Of a stretch of DNA of 64,000 nt, positions 44,001-56,200 are shown piece after piece. A program made the translations under genes and the position numbers. Origin of the DNA: Anaeramoeba flamelloides (lineage: Eukaryota; Metamonada; Anaeramoebidae). Location: NCBI GenBank assembly GCA_027625915.1, contig JANTQA010000016.1, positions 67,001 to 131,000 on the forward strand, written 5' to 3'. Positions within the stretch are counted from its first letter, which is position 1. Each line of letters starts with the position of its first letter. The notes under the pieces are model-generated. The model was not told where the DNA came from. It was given only the letters and a program-made list of their open reading frames with translations, and made no database searches.

Positions 44001-45839
44001 GAAAAGATGAAATAGATCATAAAACAAGAAAAAATTAAATATTTAAAAATTTTTAAAAAAAAAACATTGAACCCTTGTTTGATCTTTTAAAATATATGTA
44101 TATTGATTAAAGTATGAAACTTGTATTTATCTATTCAAATCCCTAAATATTATCAATAAATTGTGTTAAAATTTTTCATATTTTTTTATCAATGTAAATT
44201 AAGATACAACCAAACATATGAAACTTTATTTATATTCTAAATACTCAAAAATAAATTTCAAATTTCAATTATTTTTCATGGATGATCTTTGAAGAGTTAT
44301 ATATAAATAAGTGGAATCTTATAAATATTCTACAGGTATTACAATTTTTCATTTTATAATCACTAAAGACTTTGAAAAATCTTATTTTTTTCAATTTTTT
44401 ACTTGTTTTTTTTCGTTTCATTCATTGTTTTTTTTTTTTATTCTTTGTAAAAATTCCCGGTTTCTTTTGAAATCATACTTTTCCTTTATGGGGTGTGAAA
44501 AAATGCAAATGAAATCAATTTCCAAAAAAACGAATAACAAAACAATTATATACAGTTAGGAAGAAATTGTCTTAAAAGACTTAGGAAACAATAATAATCC
44601 GCGATTTCCCATTTAAGTAGGAGAGTTAGTATTTAAAACGATGAAAATATTTGATTTTCTCTTTTGAAAACACCAGTCTAGGACATGGTAGGGGTTACTT
44701 TCAAAACTTGTAAAATTATAAACTCTTTGAATAATGAGTAAAAGAATTATTTTTTAAAAAAATTACTAATTGGGAGAGAAAAGTGGTACTATTTTTCACT
44801 TTTTTACCAATTAGAAATTAGATAAGTTTACCTAATTATTTTTGTATTTTGATTACAAATATATATATAGACAAAGGAATTTTACACGTATCCCACACCT
44901 GTAATCCCCCTTTAATAAAAGTAAAAAAAAAAAAAAAAAACATGCGTGTGATATCAATATATATCAAAAAAGATTTTAGATACAAATGAAATATGTATTA
45001 ATTAAACTAACTATGTTATTAAAAATTAAAAAACTCAAAATCTTAGATTCTATTTCAGAGAAATTTTAATATTCATTTTGATATTTCAATTGAAGATCAA
45101 AGAAAAACCCGATATAAATAAATATGGTTTTTCTGCAATCAATGTCACCATTTCGGTAATTTCAATATAACACTTTTTACCAGATAACTAAAAATCTTTT
45201 AATAAAAAAAAAATTTGAAAAACAATTAGGTCTCCAAAAAAAAATTACAACAAGAAAAAAATAAAAAAAGTGAAAAAAATGATTTCAATTTTTAAAATCT
45301 CCAAAATAGATTTATTTCCTTTATTATACATTTAAATCCATGAAACTTATGTAATTCACATATAAAAATTGATGTATTTTGACTATAAAAACATTTATCA
45401 GTTTAAAATTGTTACATATGTGATATAAGAATTAAAAAAATAATTTTAAGTGTTTACGAATAAAAATTGATTAATTCTTTCTAATAATTTACTTTTTAAT
45501 TTTTATTGACCTATGAATTTGGATATTTTAAAATTTATCAAAATTAAACTCAAAACCTCCACAAAAGTGAAAAACAATTTTTGAAATGTGTTTCACCTGT
45601 TTTATTGTGGAACTTTTAATAAAAAAATGATAAGAAGAATATTTTATTGAGAGGTTGTATATTCAACTAAAAGGGCTATGTATGGAATCACTTTTCTTTT
45701 TGATAATTAGTATTGCTTAAGATGTTTTTTTTTGAACATTAATTATTTTTCAAATAAAACTTAATAATAATTATATATATATATATATATATTTCAAACA
45801 AAAAGAAGAGAAAAATAAAAGAAAATACAAAATTTTTCA

Positions 45840-45990
45840 AAAAAAAAGAAAAGTACAACAAAATTTGAAAAAGCTAAATAAAAAATGATTTTGATCTAAA
45901 AATTTGAAAAATTATTTTATATATGAATATTTCAACAAAACAAAAAAAAAACTACTTCCATTATGATTATTAAAGAGTAAAAAAATTTGA
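45840..45990 (+). repeat. A-core dispersed repeat copy
   Basis: A short, diverged copy with AAAAAATGATTTTGATCTAA and AAATTTGAAAA after an A-rich block. It lacks the GGGCCC end seen at 31.1 kb. Confidence 0.5.
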
Positions 45991-46859
45991 AAATTTGTTT
46001 TTTTTCATTGAGAGGTAACCCAAGTAATCATTACTGTTTTTATTATTTATAATTATTAAGTTAATCTTTGAAATTAAAAAAATGAAAAAATATTGATATT
46101 GGATGGTTCTAAATGTAAATACTTTAATACTGGAATTTCAATTATTTTGATTGCGAACTTTAGTTTTATAAAATTAACTAGAAAAAACAATACTTAATAA
46201 TGGAAATTTTTAACATTGTGATCCTTCCCTAAAAAATCTCAAATAATTTATTGTTATGATACTATTTTATAATAGATTTTTTAGAGTCATTAGACTAGAA
46301 GTACTCATATAATCTACTTTCAATTAAAATATACTTAAATCTTAGTCGAATCTAGGGTGACGCTAATCTCTTAAGATAATAAACAAATTTATTATTTTGT
46401 AAGACTAATTTTTATAAATCGCATGTTGTTGGGTTAATTTATATAAAAAAAAAAAAAAAGATTTAGATGATGGAGCTTTGATGAACAATAACAATCAAAT
46501 TGGTTGAAAAATCAAGAATGTCATTTTACAAACAAATAATAAAAGAAAAAAGATTGAAAAAAAAGAGATAAATAAAGGGAAAGAAAATAATTTTTAATAT
46601 TGTAAATAATAAAATTTTAATTTCTGATGAATCACGAACATCTATTCTGAACTTAGAAGATATAAGTTCTTTTTTAAAAAAAAAAAAAAAAAAATGTGTA
46701 AAGATCTTTTTTTTTGATTTAGAAATGAAATTTAAGTATTTTAATCAAGTCTATTTCTTTTTTTCATTTTTCATTTGAAATTATTTTTGAAGAATAATGT
46801 ATTTATTTATTTATTCCGTAATTTTTGGATTTCGGTTATTAGTTTTGAGTTTTTAGTTC

Positions 46860-47662
46860 TTAGTTCTTAATCTTTTCTCTGTTAACTTTTTTTTGATGTT
46901 TCTTTTGAGATAAAGGTGTGATTCGATCCTTTTTTTTAGGGTTATACCATTTCTGTTCTGAAACAAATAATTGAACATGGCAAGGTCGAGAGCAATATCT
47001 TGTGATTCTACCATGTGCCTTGAAAGTTCTTCTTCTTCCTTTTGGGGCTTGGTTGACTTGGACGTGGCTGATTACCATTTTGTCAAGATCCAATTCTTGT
47101 TCTTTGGCGTTTGATTCGGCATTTTTTAACATGTCTAAGAGGAATCTTGCAGATTTTTCGGGCCATCTGGCAAAGATTGCTTTAAAGTTTTTGGCTGCGC
47201 CGTGTCTTCCTGTTCCTTGGTTGAATTTTCTAAATGGAACACATTGCCTCTTTTCAATGACATCTTGAAGATATCTTTGTGCATTACGGAGTCCTCGTCC
47301 TTTGATTGCTCTTCCTGTTTCACATGTGTTTTTGAAATGAACCTTTAAATTGGTTCCTTTTGCTCTTACCGATCTTTTGTTTTTAGTAGTTTGGTTATTG
47401 TTTTTTGTTTGTGTGATTTTTGTTTGGGTGATTTTTTTTGTGGTTGTTTGAAATTAATTTGATTTGTTTTTGAATGTTAAAAGTTTACCAAATAAAAAAA
47501 AAAAAAAAAAAAAAAAAAAGAAAAGTAAAAAGAAAAAAAACAAAAGCAAATTTCAAATCAAAAAAAAAAAAAACAAAAACGCAAGAACAAAATACGTTCA
47601 AGAAATTAAAGATGTTTTTTAGAAAAAACGAACCTCTTTGGTAATTTTTTTGAATATTTCAT
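46860..47662 (-). CDS. RPL17: 60S ribosomal protein uL22 (L17)
   Basis: uL22 lines the polypeptide exit tunnel of the large subunit. The gene has two exons: a 29-nt first exon 47662..47634 (MKYSKKLPK plus two bases of Arg) and exon 2 47373..46860, separated by a 260-bp intron (AG|GTTCGT...CAAAAG|A). The joined protein is about 180 aa (human 184). It begins MKYSKKLPKRSVRAKGTNLK and then HFKN, like the family's MVRYS...SCKSRGSNLRVHFKN start. Exon 2 carries the core blocks AIKGRGLRNAQRYL, QCVPFR, GRHGAAKNF, RWPEKSARFLLDMLKNAESN, the HVQVN motif and RRRTFKAHGRI. Exon 2 alone has no upstream ATG, and the phases of the short exon fit exactly, which supports the model. The tail is Lys-rich. Stop is TAA. 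It is divergent from eL42. Confidence 0.92.
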
Positions 47663-47906
47663 TAAAAAAGCCCTAAAAAATAAAGATCTTAATAATTTAA
47701 AAAAAATGATTGAAGTAAACCCTAAACAAGAAAAACTCAGATTTGTTCTCCATCGCTCAACATAATCAATTTGATATATTTTTTTACTCAAGAATTATTT
47801 TTGAGGTGATAATCTTCTGAGGAAATCTTAATTAACAAAAAGTATCTTGTATTTTTTCATTTTTTTTATTTTGTCTAAATAATTTTAGTTTATACATCCC
47901 TAACAA
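47663..47906. promoter_or_regulatory. Shared divergent promoter of uL22 and eL42
   Basis: The start codons of two large-subunit ribosomal protein genes lie 244 bp apart on opposite strands, so both promoters must sit here. The segment contains AAACCCTAAA at about 47717-47726, which resembles the telo-box (AAACCCTA) known from plant ribosomal protein promoters. Whether it acts here is inference. No TATA box can be singled out at this composition. Confidence 0.6.
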
Positions 47907-48411
47907 ATGGTATTCTGGCCAAAAACAAAAAGAACTTTCTGTAGAAAATGTAAAAAACATACCGTCCACAAAGTCGGTACAGCTAAAAAAGGAAAAGAAT
48001 CCAGCCTTTCTCAAGGAAGAAGAAGATACGATCGTAAACAAAGCGGACACGGTGGTCAAACAAAGCCAATTTTCCATAAAAAAGTATGTTTCTTGCTCCT
48101 TGCTCCTTGTTTTTGGTTTAGTCTTTACTCTTCACTTTTTATTAATTGATCTTTTTTTTTTTCTTTTTTGTTTTTTTAACTTTTTGCTTTTTATTTTTTC
48201 TTTTTTTTTTTATTTTTTTTTTGTTTTCACAACAAAAAAAATTCTAATTACTTTCACTTTTTTTTTTATTGAAAAGGTTAAACAAACAAAAAAAATTGTT
48301 GCCAAATTGACTTGTTCAAAATGTAAACAAGTAAGAGTATCATGTGTAAGAAGATGTAAAAGATTTGAAATTGCCGATTCTAAAGGAAAAAAGAATGAAC
48401 CTACATGGTAA
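47907..48411 (+). CDS. RPL36A: 60S ribosomal protein eL42 (L36A/L44)
   Basis: eL42 sits at the E site of the large subunit and has a zinc-ribbon fold. Two exons: 47907..48083 and 48277..48411, with a 193-bp intron (AAAAAA|GTATGT...GAAAAG|GTT), giving about 103 aa (human 106). The signatures are [51 protein letters not shown] and RRCKRFEI. Two Cys pairs (FCRKC and the TCSKC/CVRRC half) match the family's zinc ligands. The C-terminus differs from animals and ends PTW. Stop is TAA. Confidence 0.95.
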
Positions 48412-48969
48412 TATATTGTTCACTGGTTAAAGGAAACCAATTTTATTTCAAATGTTAGTTTGATAATAAGATTTTTTTTCTTTTCTTCAAAATTTCCACT
48501 TCAAAAAAAAAAAAAATAAAAACCAAAAACTTTATTTTTTTGTTGGTTTGCTTGCAATATTTCTTTGCAATTTAAAAAACAGACAATAAAAAAACTATTT
48601 AAATTAGAACTTAAACGAAAATAAAGAGTTGTCTACTCTACTCATTACATAATTTCCTGTTTTTTTTGAATTGTATTTTTATTTTTATTTTGAGTTCCTC
48701 TTTTCTTTCTTTGTGTTTATTTTTCAACCCCAATTCAAAATTTTTGAAAATCCAAAATTCAAGATTTTGAAACAAAAAATCTTTTGAAAATACATTCTTG
48801 AGGGAAAATACCAAATTAGAACTACGAGTTAATTGGAGTGTTAGCAATTATTTATCATTTACTATACTCACAAAAACAAAAAATTTATAATTCGAAATCA
48901 AAATAAAAAATGCTGTTTTAAAAATTTTAATGAAGGATTTATTGTTAAGGGTTAAATGTTAAAAAAACA

Positions 48970-49036
48970 CTTAACCTGTTAAAGAGAGGATTTTGAAGTC
49001 ACTAAATTTGTGTCTTCTAATTCAGAGAGTGTCTCA
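48970..49036 (-). repeat. Dispersed repeat, CTCTTTGAATTAGAAG family
   Basis: Inverted copy of the repeats at 7551 and 32553; the minus strand reads CTCTGAATTAGAAGACACAA, then AAATTTAGTGACTTCAAAAT and CTCTCTTTAACAGGTTAAG. Confidence 0.6.
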
Positions 49037-49189
49037 AAGACACAGTTATTAAAAGAATTTTAAACTTAATGTAGTTTCGTAAAATAAAATGAAGAAATAA
49101 AAAAAAAATAAAAACTAACTAAAGAAATATCAAAAAAAAAAAAAAAATTTGAATCCAGTAATAAGAAAAAAAGTAAAAGTTATTGGATC

Positions 49190-49870
49190 CAGGTGAATTT
49201 CCATGTTTGGGGTTGTTATGTATTATTTGGATTTTAGTTATTTTTCCCGAATAGTCTGTTGAATCATATTGGTCAAAAAGTATTCTTTTGTCATTCCAAA
49301 GATTTTTTTGTGTTAATTTTTGTGAGTAATGTGTTGGTTTCTTCGCTGAAAATGATTTTTAAATCAAAATTTTTGATTTTTTAAGGTTCATTTTTCCCAG
49401 TGTCTTCTTTTTTTTCAATTTTTTTAGATCCTTACCAGCTATGGTCTACATCATAAATTTTTCTTTTACAGCATTGCATATTTTGGATTTTGGTACTTTT
49501 TTCCATCATGTGTAAAATCTATTCAGAACATTTGAAAACTATTTTAGTTTGAACGAAGCGAACAACGATTCCAAGTTTAAGTTGGCTATCATTCAAGAAA
49601 GTTCTCTGGAAATTGGGTGAAATTGAGTTTCTTTTTTTCCTATTTGATGATTTGGCTTTGTATTTTATGAACTTGATGTGGGTAGCATTAAGTCTTTTTT
49701 TGATTTCTCCTTTCACCATGTTCTTCCTATCAATGTTATCTATTGTCTTGATTTCCAGGTCCTATGGTAGTGATCCGACTTTAGTTTCCTTAATTTCTTT
49801 TTGAAATTAACTTTTCACATGATGATCACGTGTTGTGTGGGTTCTGTCCGTGTTCCACATTTTAGCACGG
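49190..49870. other. Less AT-rich stretch, possible gene remnant
   Basis: The base composition here is closer to coding DNA than the flanks. On the minus strand a basic frame at 49719..49519 reads VKGEIKKRLNATHIKFIKYK, then SQLKLGIVVRFVQTK, before a TAG. I recognise no family and no complete gene. It may be a remnant of a gene or of a mobile element. Confidence 0.3.
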
Positions 49871-52009
49871 GTAAAGAGTGCATTTTTGTACTTTGATTAT
49901 GATTTCGTAAAGTTAGATAAAAAAAAAAAAATACAAAAAATGAACAATTAAGGGCTTGGCTGTTCTGTTGAAAAATAATTTTTTGTTATTGAAAAAAAAA
50001 AAAATTTTTGTGTAATTTTTATTTGTAACTGAAAACAATGATAAAATTCTCAATATGTAAACTACTAATAAACCTAAAAACTTGGAAATGAAAAATAAGG
50101 ACATTTTTTCAAAAAGGGTAAAAAGAGGGAAACTCAATTTCCGATTTGAATGGTTGTGATAAATAATTTTGAAAATAAAAGTGTGGGTTTCCAAGTTTCA
50201 CTTATGAAACTTTTTGAGATCAACAAGATTTTTTTTTTCATTTTTTTCCAAATGGGTTATTTTTTTGGAACAATATTCCAAAATAGATCCTTCGTAATTT
50301 TGGGCCTTAAAAAATTTCCCAAAAGATAATTATTTTTTTAACAGATTTGATTGTTTGACAATTGGATTTTCTTTAAACTTTTTTGGTTAATTTTGGAAAT
50401 TTAACCATTGGGAAATATTAAGAAAGGAAAGATGAATATTTTTTTGAAATTTGGGTTTTTATCTTCTTGAGAATCCTTTGAAACTTTTTTTTTTATTTGG
50501 ATTTTTCCCCATTCGAGAATATTTTAACTTTTTTTATGTTAATTGGGATATTTTTTTAACTTTGGATCAAAAATGAGATGCTATTTTTTTTGTTATTTGG
50601 ATTTTTTCAATTTGCACAATAAAATAGCATAATCTCTTTTTTAGTGTCAATTCACCCTTTTAGTTTACCAACTACAACACAATTAAGAAGGGAGTTAAAT
50701 ATAAAATTTTTCGTCAAAATAAAGATTATTTTTGAGAATTTTTGTTTACAATAAAACAAAAAATTTCATCAAAATTTGGAAAATTAATTTATATATGTCA
50801 ATTGAAATTTTAAATTTTCAAGAACTTTTCGTAATAAAAAAAATTATTTGACTTTAAAATTTACTCAAAAGATGATTGAATTTACTATTTGTTTCAAAAT
50901 AAATTGAACACAATACTGTTAATTGTAAAAAAAAAAAAATCAATCAAAATTTCACAGTCAATTAAATAGCCAGTGTTGACTTCAATAAAAATTTTTTTCA
51001 AACTTTTACTGTTGTTTTTACAAAAAAGTGTTTTTAACAGTTGTTTATCAACTTTTTTGATACTATTTTCTTTACTTATTTTTATCTGTCGTTGAAACAA
51101 AAAGTTTTCAAGACTGTGCTTATTTTTAAAAAGGAAGTATATGTTGACAATAATATTGTCGTTCTCATAGAAAACATAAAAGAAAATTTTTTTTCAAAGT
51201 TTTCTAATATATTTTTTAATTCTGTATTGATTGAAAATTGAAAGATCTTGATCGAGTCCATGAAAATTGATCTTATAAGAGATTTAAGCTGCTCTCATTA
51301 TGAAAATAATTGAAAAAGAATTGATTATCCAATAATTGGGTCATTGGTCATGTTCTTGTAGAATTTTAATCAGATAAAATATCGGATAATGAACTTTTAT
51401 ATTCAAGATGAAATATTGTTTCATTGAGGATTCTCATTTCATCCAAAATCGGTAAAAAAAAATACTCAAATAAATAAATAAAGTTACCCATTACAATCTA
51501 TTATTTGAAGACGATAGGCTAAAGGAAAAAAGGAAAATGAAATCAAATTTTTTTTCATTATCTTTTTCAAAATTTTTTTGAAAAAATAATATCTCATTTT
51601 GTCAACCTGTTGAGATATCAGCAAAAAAGTTTTAAGATACTCTTTTTATCATTTTTATTTTTTTTTTTTTGTATTTATTCAAATTGATAGATTTGTTTTT
51701 TGTGGATTTTGTTTTAATTTTCTTGATTTGTTTATATTTTGTTGAATTAGATTTCTCTTTGATAAGGAGAGTGATCTTAAAGGTTATAGAAAAACACTTG
51801 AATAATATGATCTATTGTACATATTGTTTGATTTGAAAGTATAGTTTAACTGAAATGTCTTTTTCGTAAAACACAAATTAAAAACCAAAACCTCAGTTAT
51901 TGAAACAATATAAATGTTGAAAAAACAAACAACAGTTATTGCAAAAAACAATACAAACAATTTTCAAGATCACATATTAAAACTTTGATAAGGGTTATTT
52001 AACAAACTG

Positions 52010-52430
52010 TACTGGTATTTGAATCATAAATTGGTTATAATTTTCACTTCATTGTCAATTTCCTTCTTCAAACAAAGCTATAAATTACAACCCACTAATT
52101 GTAATAACCCCTTTTATTAAAGAAAAATATGTAAAAGGAAGTGAAAATATTTTCCCCTTTAGAATTCAAGTAACAGTATTGTTCATTTTCAAAAAGAGTT
52201 CTCAAAGAAGTAGATTGTATTTTTTGGCATTTTATTTGAAAAATGAAATTGCAAATAAAGTGAAAATTATTCCCATTTATCTTTCAAATATCAGTAATAC
52301 AACTTTTCGAAAAGACACACCTCTCAAGAATAAAAATAAATCATCAAAGTACCCCTATTCTATGAGGGAAATTAATAATTTAAGCTGCATTTTGAGAATT
52401 AAAAAATTTGAAATTTTGTATGATTTTAAA
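52010..52430 (+). repeat. Dispersed repeat, second copy of the 37.4-kb repeat
   Basis: Matches 37390-37780 over its length in the same orientation; see that entry for shared words. A partial third copy follows at 52850-53060 with ATACTGTTATTTAAATTATA and GTGAAAATTTTTCCCGTTTA, so two copies sit in loose tandem before the vWA gene. Confidence 0.65.
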
Positions 52431-53213
52431 TCTTATTTTGGTGGAACAAATGAAAATTTAGTTCCATTTATTTTCCAAAGAATAATATTCTTTCATTTTT
52501 CCTAAAATTAGTTTTTTGAATAGATGTTTCTTTTCAAATTTTAATTCTTAAATAGAGTTTAAATTATTAATTTCCATTTTCGATTTGATAAATTCTTAAA
52601 ATGTGATTTTTTTTGGGTAATCTGATTAAAAATTTTGATCTTTGTATTGTACAATTAACAGAACTTTCAAAATGGAAAATTGTCCTTATGTATTCTCTTA
52701 GATAGTAAACTTAATATTAATTGGGAAGAAGAACAAAAAAGCAAGAGTCACATTTGTAAAAAAGGTTTAGCCCTAATTGTGAACATTTTTAACGATAGTA
52801 TTCTCTTGTGAAGGCAGTCACTCAAGTTCAAAATGTGGGCAAACAATTTTATGCATTACCAAAAACTATACTGTTATTTAAATTATAAATGGGAAAATAT
52901 TATCACGTTCTTTTCCATATTTTTCTCTTTTATTAAGAGAGTTTGACAACAAGAAGTAGGTTATAATTTGATCAGCTTTATTTCAAAAAAAGAGATTCGG
53001 AAGTGAAAATTTTTCCCGTTTATAATTCAAAACCAGTTCAACCCAAAAGATTATCAAAAAAAAGAAAAAATTTGGATAAGTCATGAAAACTTGAAAAAGA
53101 ATCTATACCACAACTAAGAAGAAAACCGAAAGAAATGAGACTGTCGTTTTTTTTTTCTTCTTATTATTTTTCACTTGTTTCTTCCACAAAACAAAAAGAA
53201 AAATCTTTGTTCC

Positions 53214-56200
53214 ATGGAATTTACCGACTTGTCTCTTCTAAGCGACTTTACTGAACTTGAGAAAGTTCTAACACTAATTGTGACCCAAAAGATCTCGAAA
53301 AAAAAATACTCAATAACACCACGAACTATAATCTTTGCACTTGACGTTTCAGGGTCGATGAGAGGGATCAACATCCAGGGAGCGAAAGAAGCAATTTGCC
53401 AACTCTTTGATCGATTGTGGGATGTTGAGCATATCGATTTCAAGCTCATCAAATATTCTGGCGAGGCAGAGGAAATTCCCTTAAAAAAAAATTTAAAGCC
53501 ATCAAAAAAGCTTGTCAAAAAAATGAAGGCTTATGGGCCAACAAATTTCCAAGCAGCGTTTAATTTAATTAGGACCACCATCGCAAGATTCAAGTCCAAA
53601 AGGGACATTTCTGTAATCTTTTTAACCGACGGACAGGACAGCTATGATCAAGAAGAAGGGACGCCGCTTATACATAGAGCAATGAGCCAATTAAAGGAAC
53701 AGATGCTAATCTCAGGCTCCAGTACAGAGGTGCATAGCATTGGCTTCACCAGTGATCACGATGCAATTCTGATGAACGAGATGGCACAAATCGGTTCAAG
53801 TCAAGGATCCTTCAGCTATGTAAAGGAAAGCAAAGAAATTGAGCAGACTGTTCATGACATTACTTCGATGATCGAAACTAGTTCCTCAATTACTGGGAAA
53901 TTGAATATTAATTCTGAATTTAACCAAAATATTTTCTTTAGCAAAATCGACAAAGAAAAAAATTTGGAATTTGAAATGCTTTTAGAAGAGGAAGAGGAAG
54001 AGGAAGAGGAAGAGGAAGACGAAAAAGAAAAGGAAAAAGAAAAGGAAAAAGAAAAGGAAAATGAAGATGAAAAAGTGGAATATTATTTTGCTGATTTATT
54101 TATACCAAAGATCACTGAAGAGGACCTTTTGTCTGTTGAAATAACTTGTGGAGAACTCCAAAGAATTCTTGAAATTGATCCAATTGAAATTAAAAAATTA
54201 AGTAAAACGAGGGTATTAGATTTGACTGTGAAAAGAATTAGGACAAGACTAATGGAAATGACAAAGACGCTAATTGACACTAAGGCAAGCGAAGAAGAAC
54301 TCAATCCAATGAAAAAGGAAATTGACGAATTTGATAACATCTTAAACGAAAGAAAGGTCTTTTTATACAAGATGAAAAAGAAGGAAAGGAGCGAGATTAT
54401 GCCCAAGATCCAAGATTTGAAAGAGCACATTGTCAAATTTCACGAACTACTCAGCAAAGCGTTAGCACAGGAGCTATTAGACAACGATCAGATCGCGACC
54501 TTAAATTCCTTGGCATATAAGTCGATTACCAGGTCTCGATTGAAAAAGCAGCTCAACAAAAGAGTGGAAAAGAACATTGAATTATTTCGAGAAATGGACG
54601 AAAAGATCGAAAAGATCGTTGAAAATACCAATTTTGAAAAGCTCTACGATCAAGAAAAGGAGTCCATTGAAGAAATTGGCAAATGTGTCATCTCGACGAA
54701 CAATTGGGTGGAGGCCTTGGAATATGAAGATTGTCTCTGCCTAGGGATTGATCTGGGCAGAAGCGAAAGTGCAATTGCCGATCCAAGCCAAATAGTGATT
54801 AAAGCGATCTTTAGCTCGATTATCTCTGCACAGGCATATCTAGACTCTGTCGAGTTTGCCTTAAAAAAGGCCTCGTCTTCCACTGACAATATGTCCGACA
54901 TCGACGGCTCACAGATCTTTGCCCATGGCGGGTTTGACACAAGGAAAGGTGGCGAGATTGTTAAGGGCCAATCAAGAGAAAAAATCACAGGTGTGATCCC
55001 GTTATATATCAACGAGCAGAATTGGGAAGTTGCGCGGCACAAGATCCGGCCATTATTTGGCTTTATGACAACTTTAGATGTACTAGGATATTCCTACTCC
55101 CAAATAGCATGCATCCCATTTTTGGTGCTAACCAAGGCGGCCGAAACCTTGGAAACTGAATTCAAAAAAAAGAGATTTAACTGGATTTTCGATACCTGTA
55201 AGCATATCTATTTGGACTCCAAGCAATTGAGAGAAGAAATCATCCAAAGGTATAACAATTATTTAAAGGATCCGCTGTCAAGATTAAAAGATGTGGTTTC
55301 CAATAATTCGATGTTCCTTGCCCAGTGCGTTGTAGCCCTGCACAATGGAGACATCAAATTGCCTGGCAACGGAGACATCTTGGAATTCCTCGGAGTCATA
55401 ATCGAAGAGGAATTCAGAAGAAGACAGCCCCGAGAAAAGCGTGCATTAACACAGGAGGAAATAACGAAGGAAGTGTTAGTATTGCTAAGTGTCGATCGAC
55501 AGAAATATATTGAAGGTCCCATCGTGGAATTCGAAAAGGCAGAATTGCAAAAAATGGAAAATTTAAGTTCAGATTCGGCACTCGGACTTGTTGAAGAATT
55601 GAAGAAAATGAAGAAGTGGGACGAAGAAGATGAAAAATTATTAAAAACATTAAACAAAAAAAATGTTGAGAATGTTGAAAAAAATGTTAATCAAGGAGAA
55701 ATGGAGAAGAATGATAATAATTTGGATCTCGGGAAAAAAGACAAAACGTCTAAAATATCTGATTTCGATGGATACGTCGTCAAAAATTATGAGGCATTAA
55801 TGTTCGTGAATCGATATAAACGACTCTTTTATAAGCACATTTGCCCAATGATGCAAATAGCGAAAAAATTATGGGTAACCGAAGAACAGCAACCAACTCT
55901 TAAGGAATTAGCCGATTTTGGAATCGACAACGAAGACGTGCTATTTTCAATGCTCCTACAGAATTTCTTACACATCAAGAACACAACAAGGAAGCTGGCA
56001 ATTGAAAAGAATAGCTATGTTAATGTGTTTGACAACCCTTTCCTTTTCACTCAGAGGCTTTTTACAGATTTGGTAGAAAAGGAATTAAATAAAGCAAAAA
56101 GTGCCGTCGTTAACAAATTAAATAAAAATATCCTTACCACAAAAGCCCGGATTTTTGGATACACTCTAAATATTTACCAGGCCGCATCTTTATTAAGGGG

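Larger units (their letters stand above)
43105..46859. other. 3.75-kb intergenic region
   Basis: It begins with a strongly T-rich 3' flank of the SANT gene and then a dispersed repeat (43470-44000). An A-core repeat copy lies at about 45840-45990 with a TA microsatellite before it (about 45772-45791). No gene is seen. The far end is the 3' flank of uL22. Confidence 0.6.
48412..53213. other. 4.8-kb intergenic region
   Basis: It holds an inverted copy of the CTCTTTGAATTAGAAG repeat (48970-49036), a less AT-rich stretch with an unrecognised frame (about 49190-49870), and the repeat pair 52010-52430 and 52850-53060 just upstream of the vWA gene. No gene is supported. Confidence 0.6.

Noticed and set aside
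49820-49880. G+C-richer hairpin-like patch that might be a tRNA or ncRNA
   Set aside because: It has no acceptor/T-arm pattern of a tRNA and no GTTCRA-type T-loop in the right place. The pairing is short.
52179-52505. 108-aa frame resembling the frame at 37531-37737
   Set aside because: The likeness follows from the shared DNA repeat; the two frames differ in length and neither matches a family.
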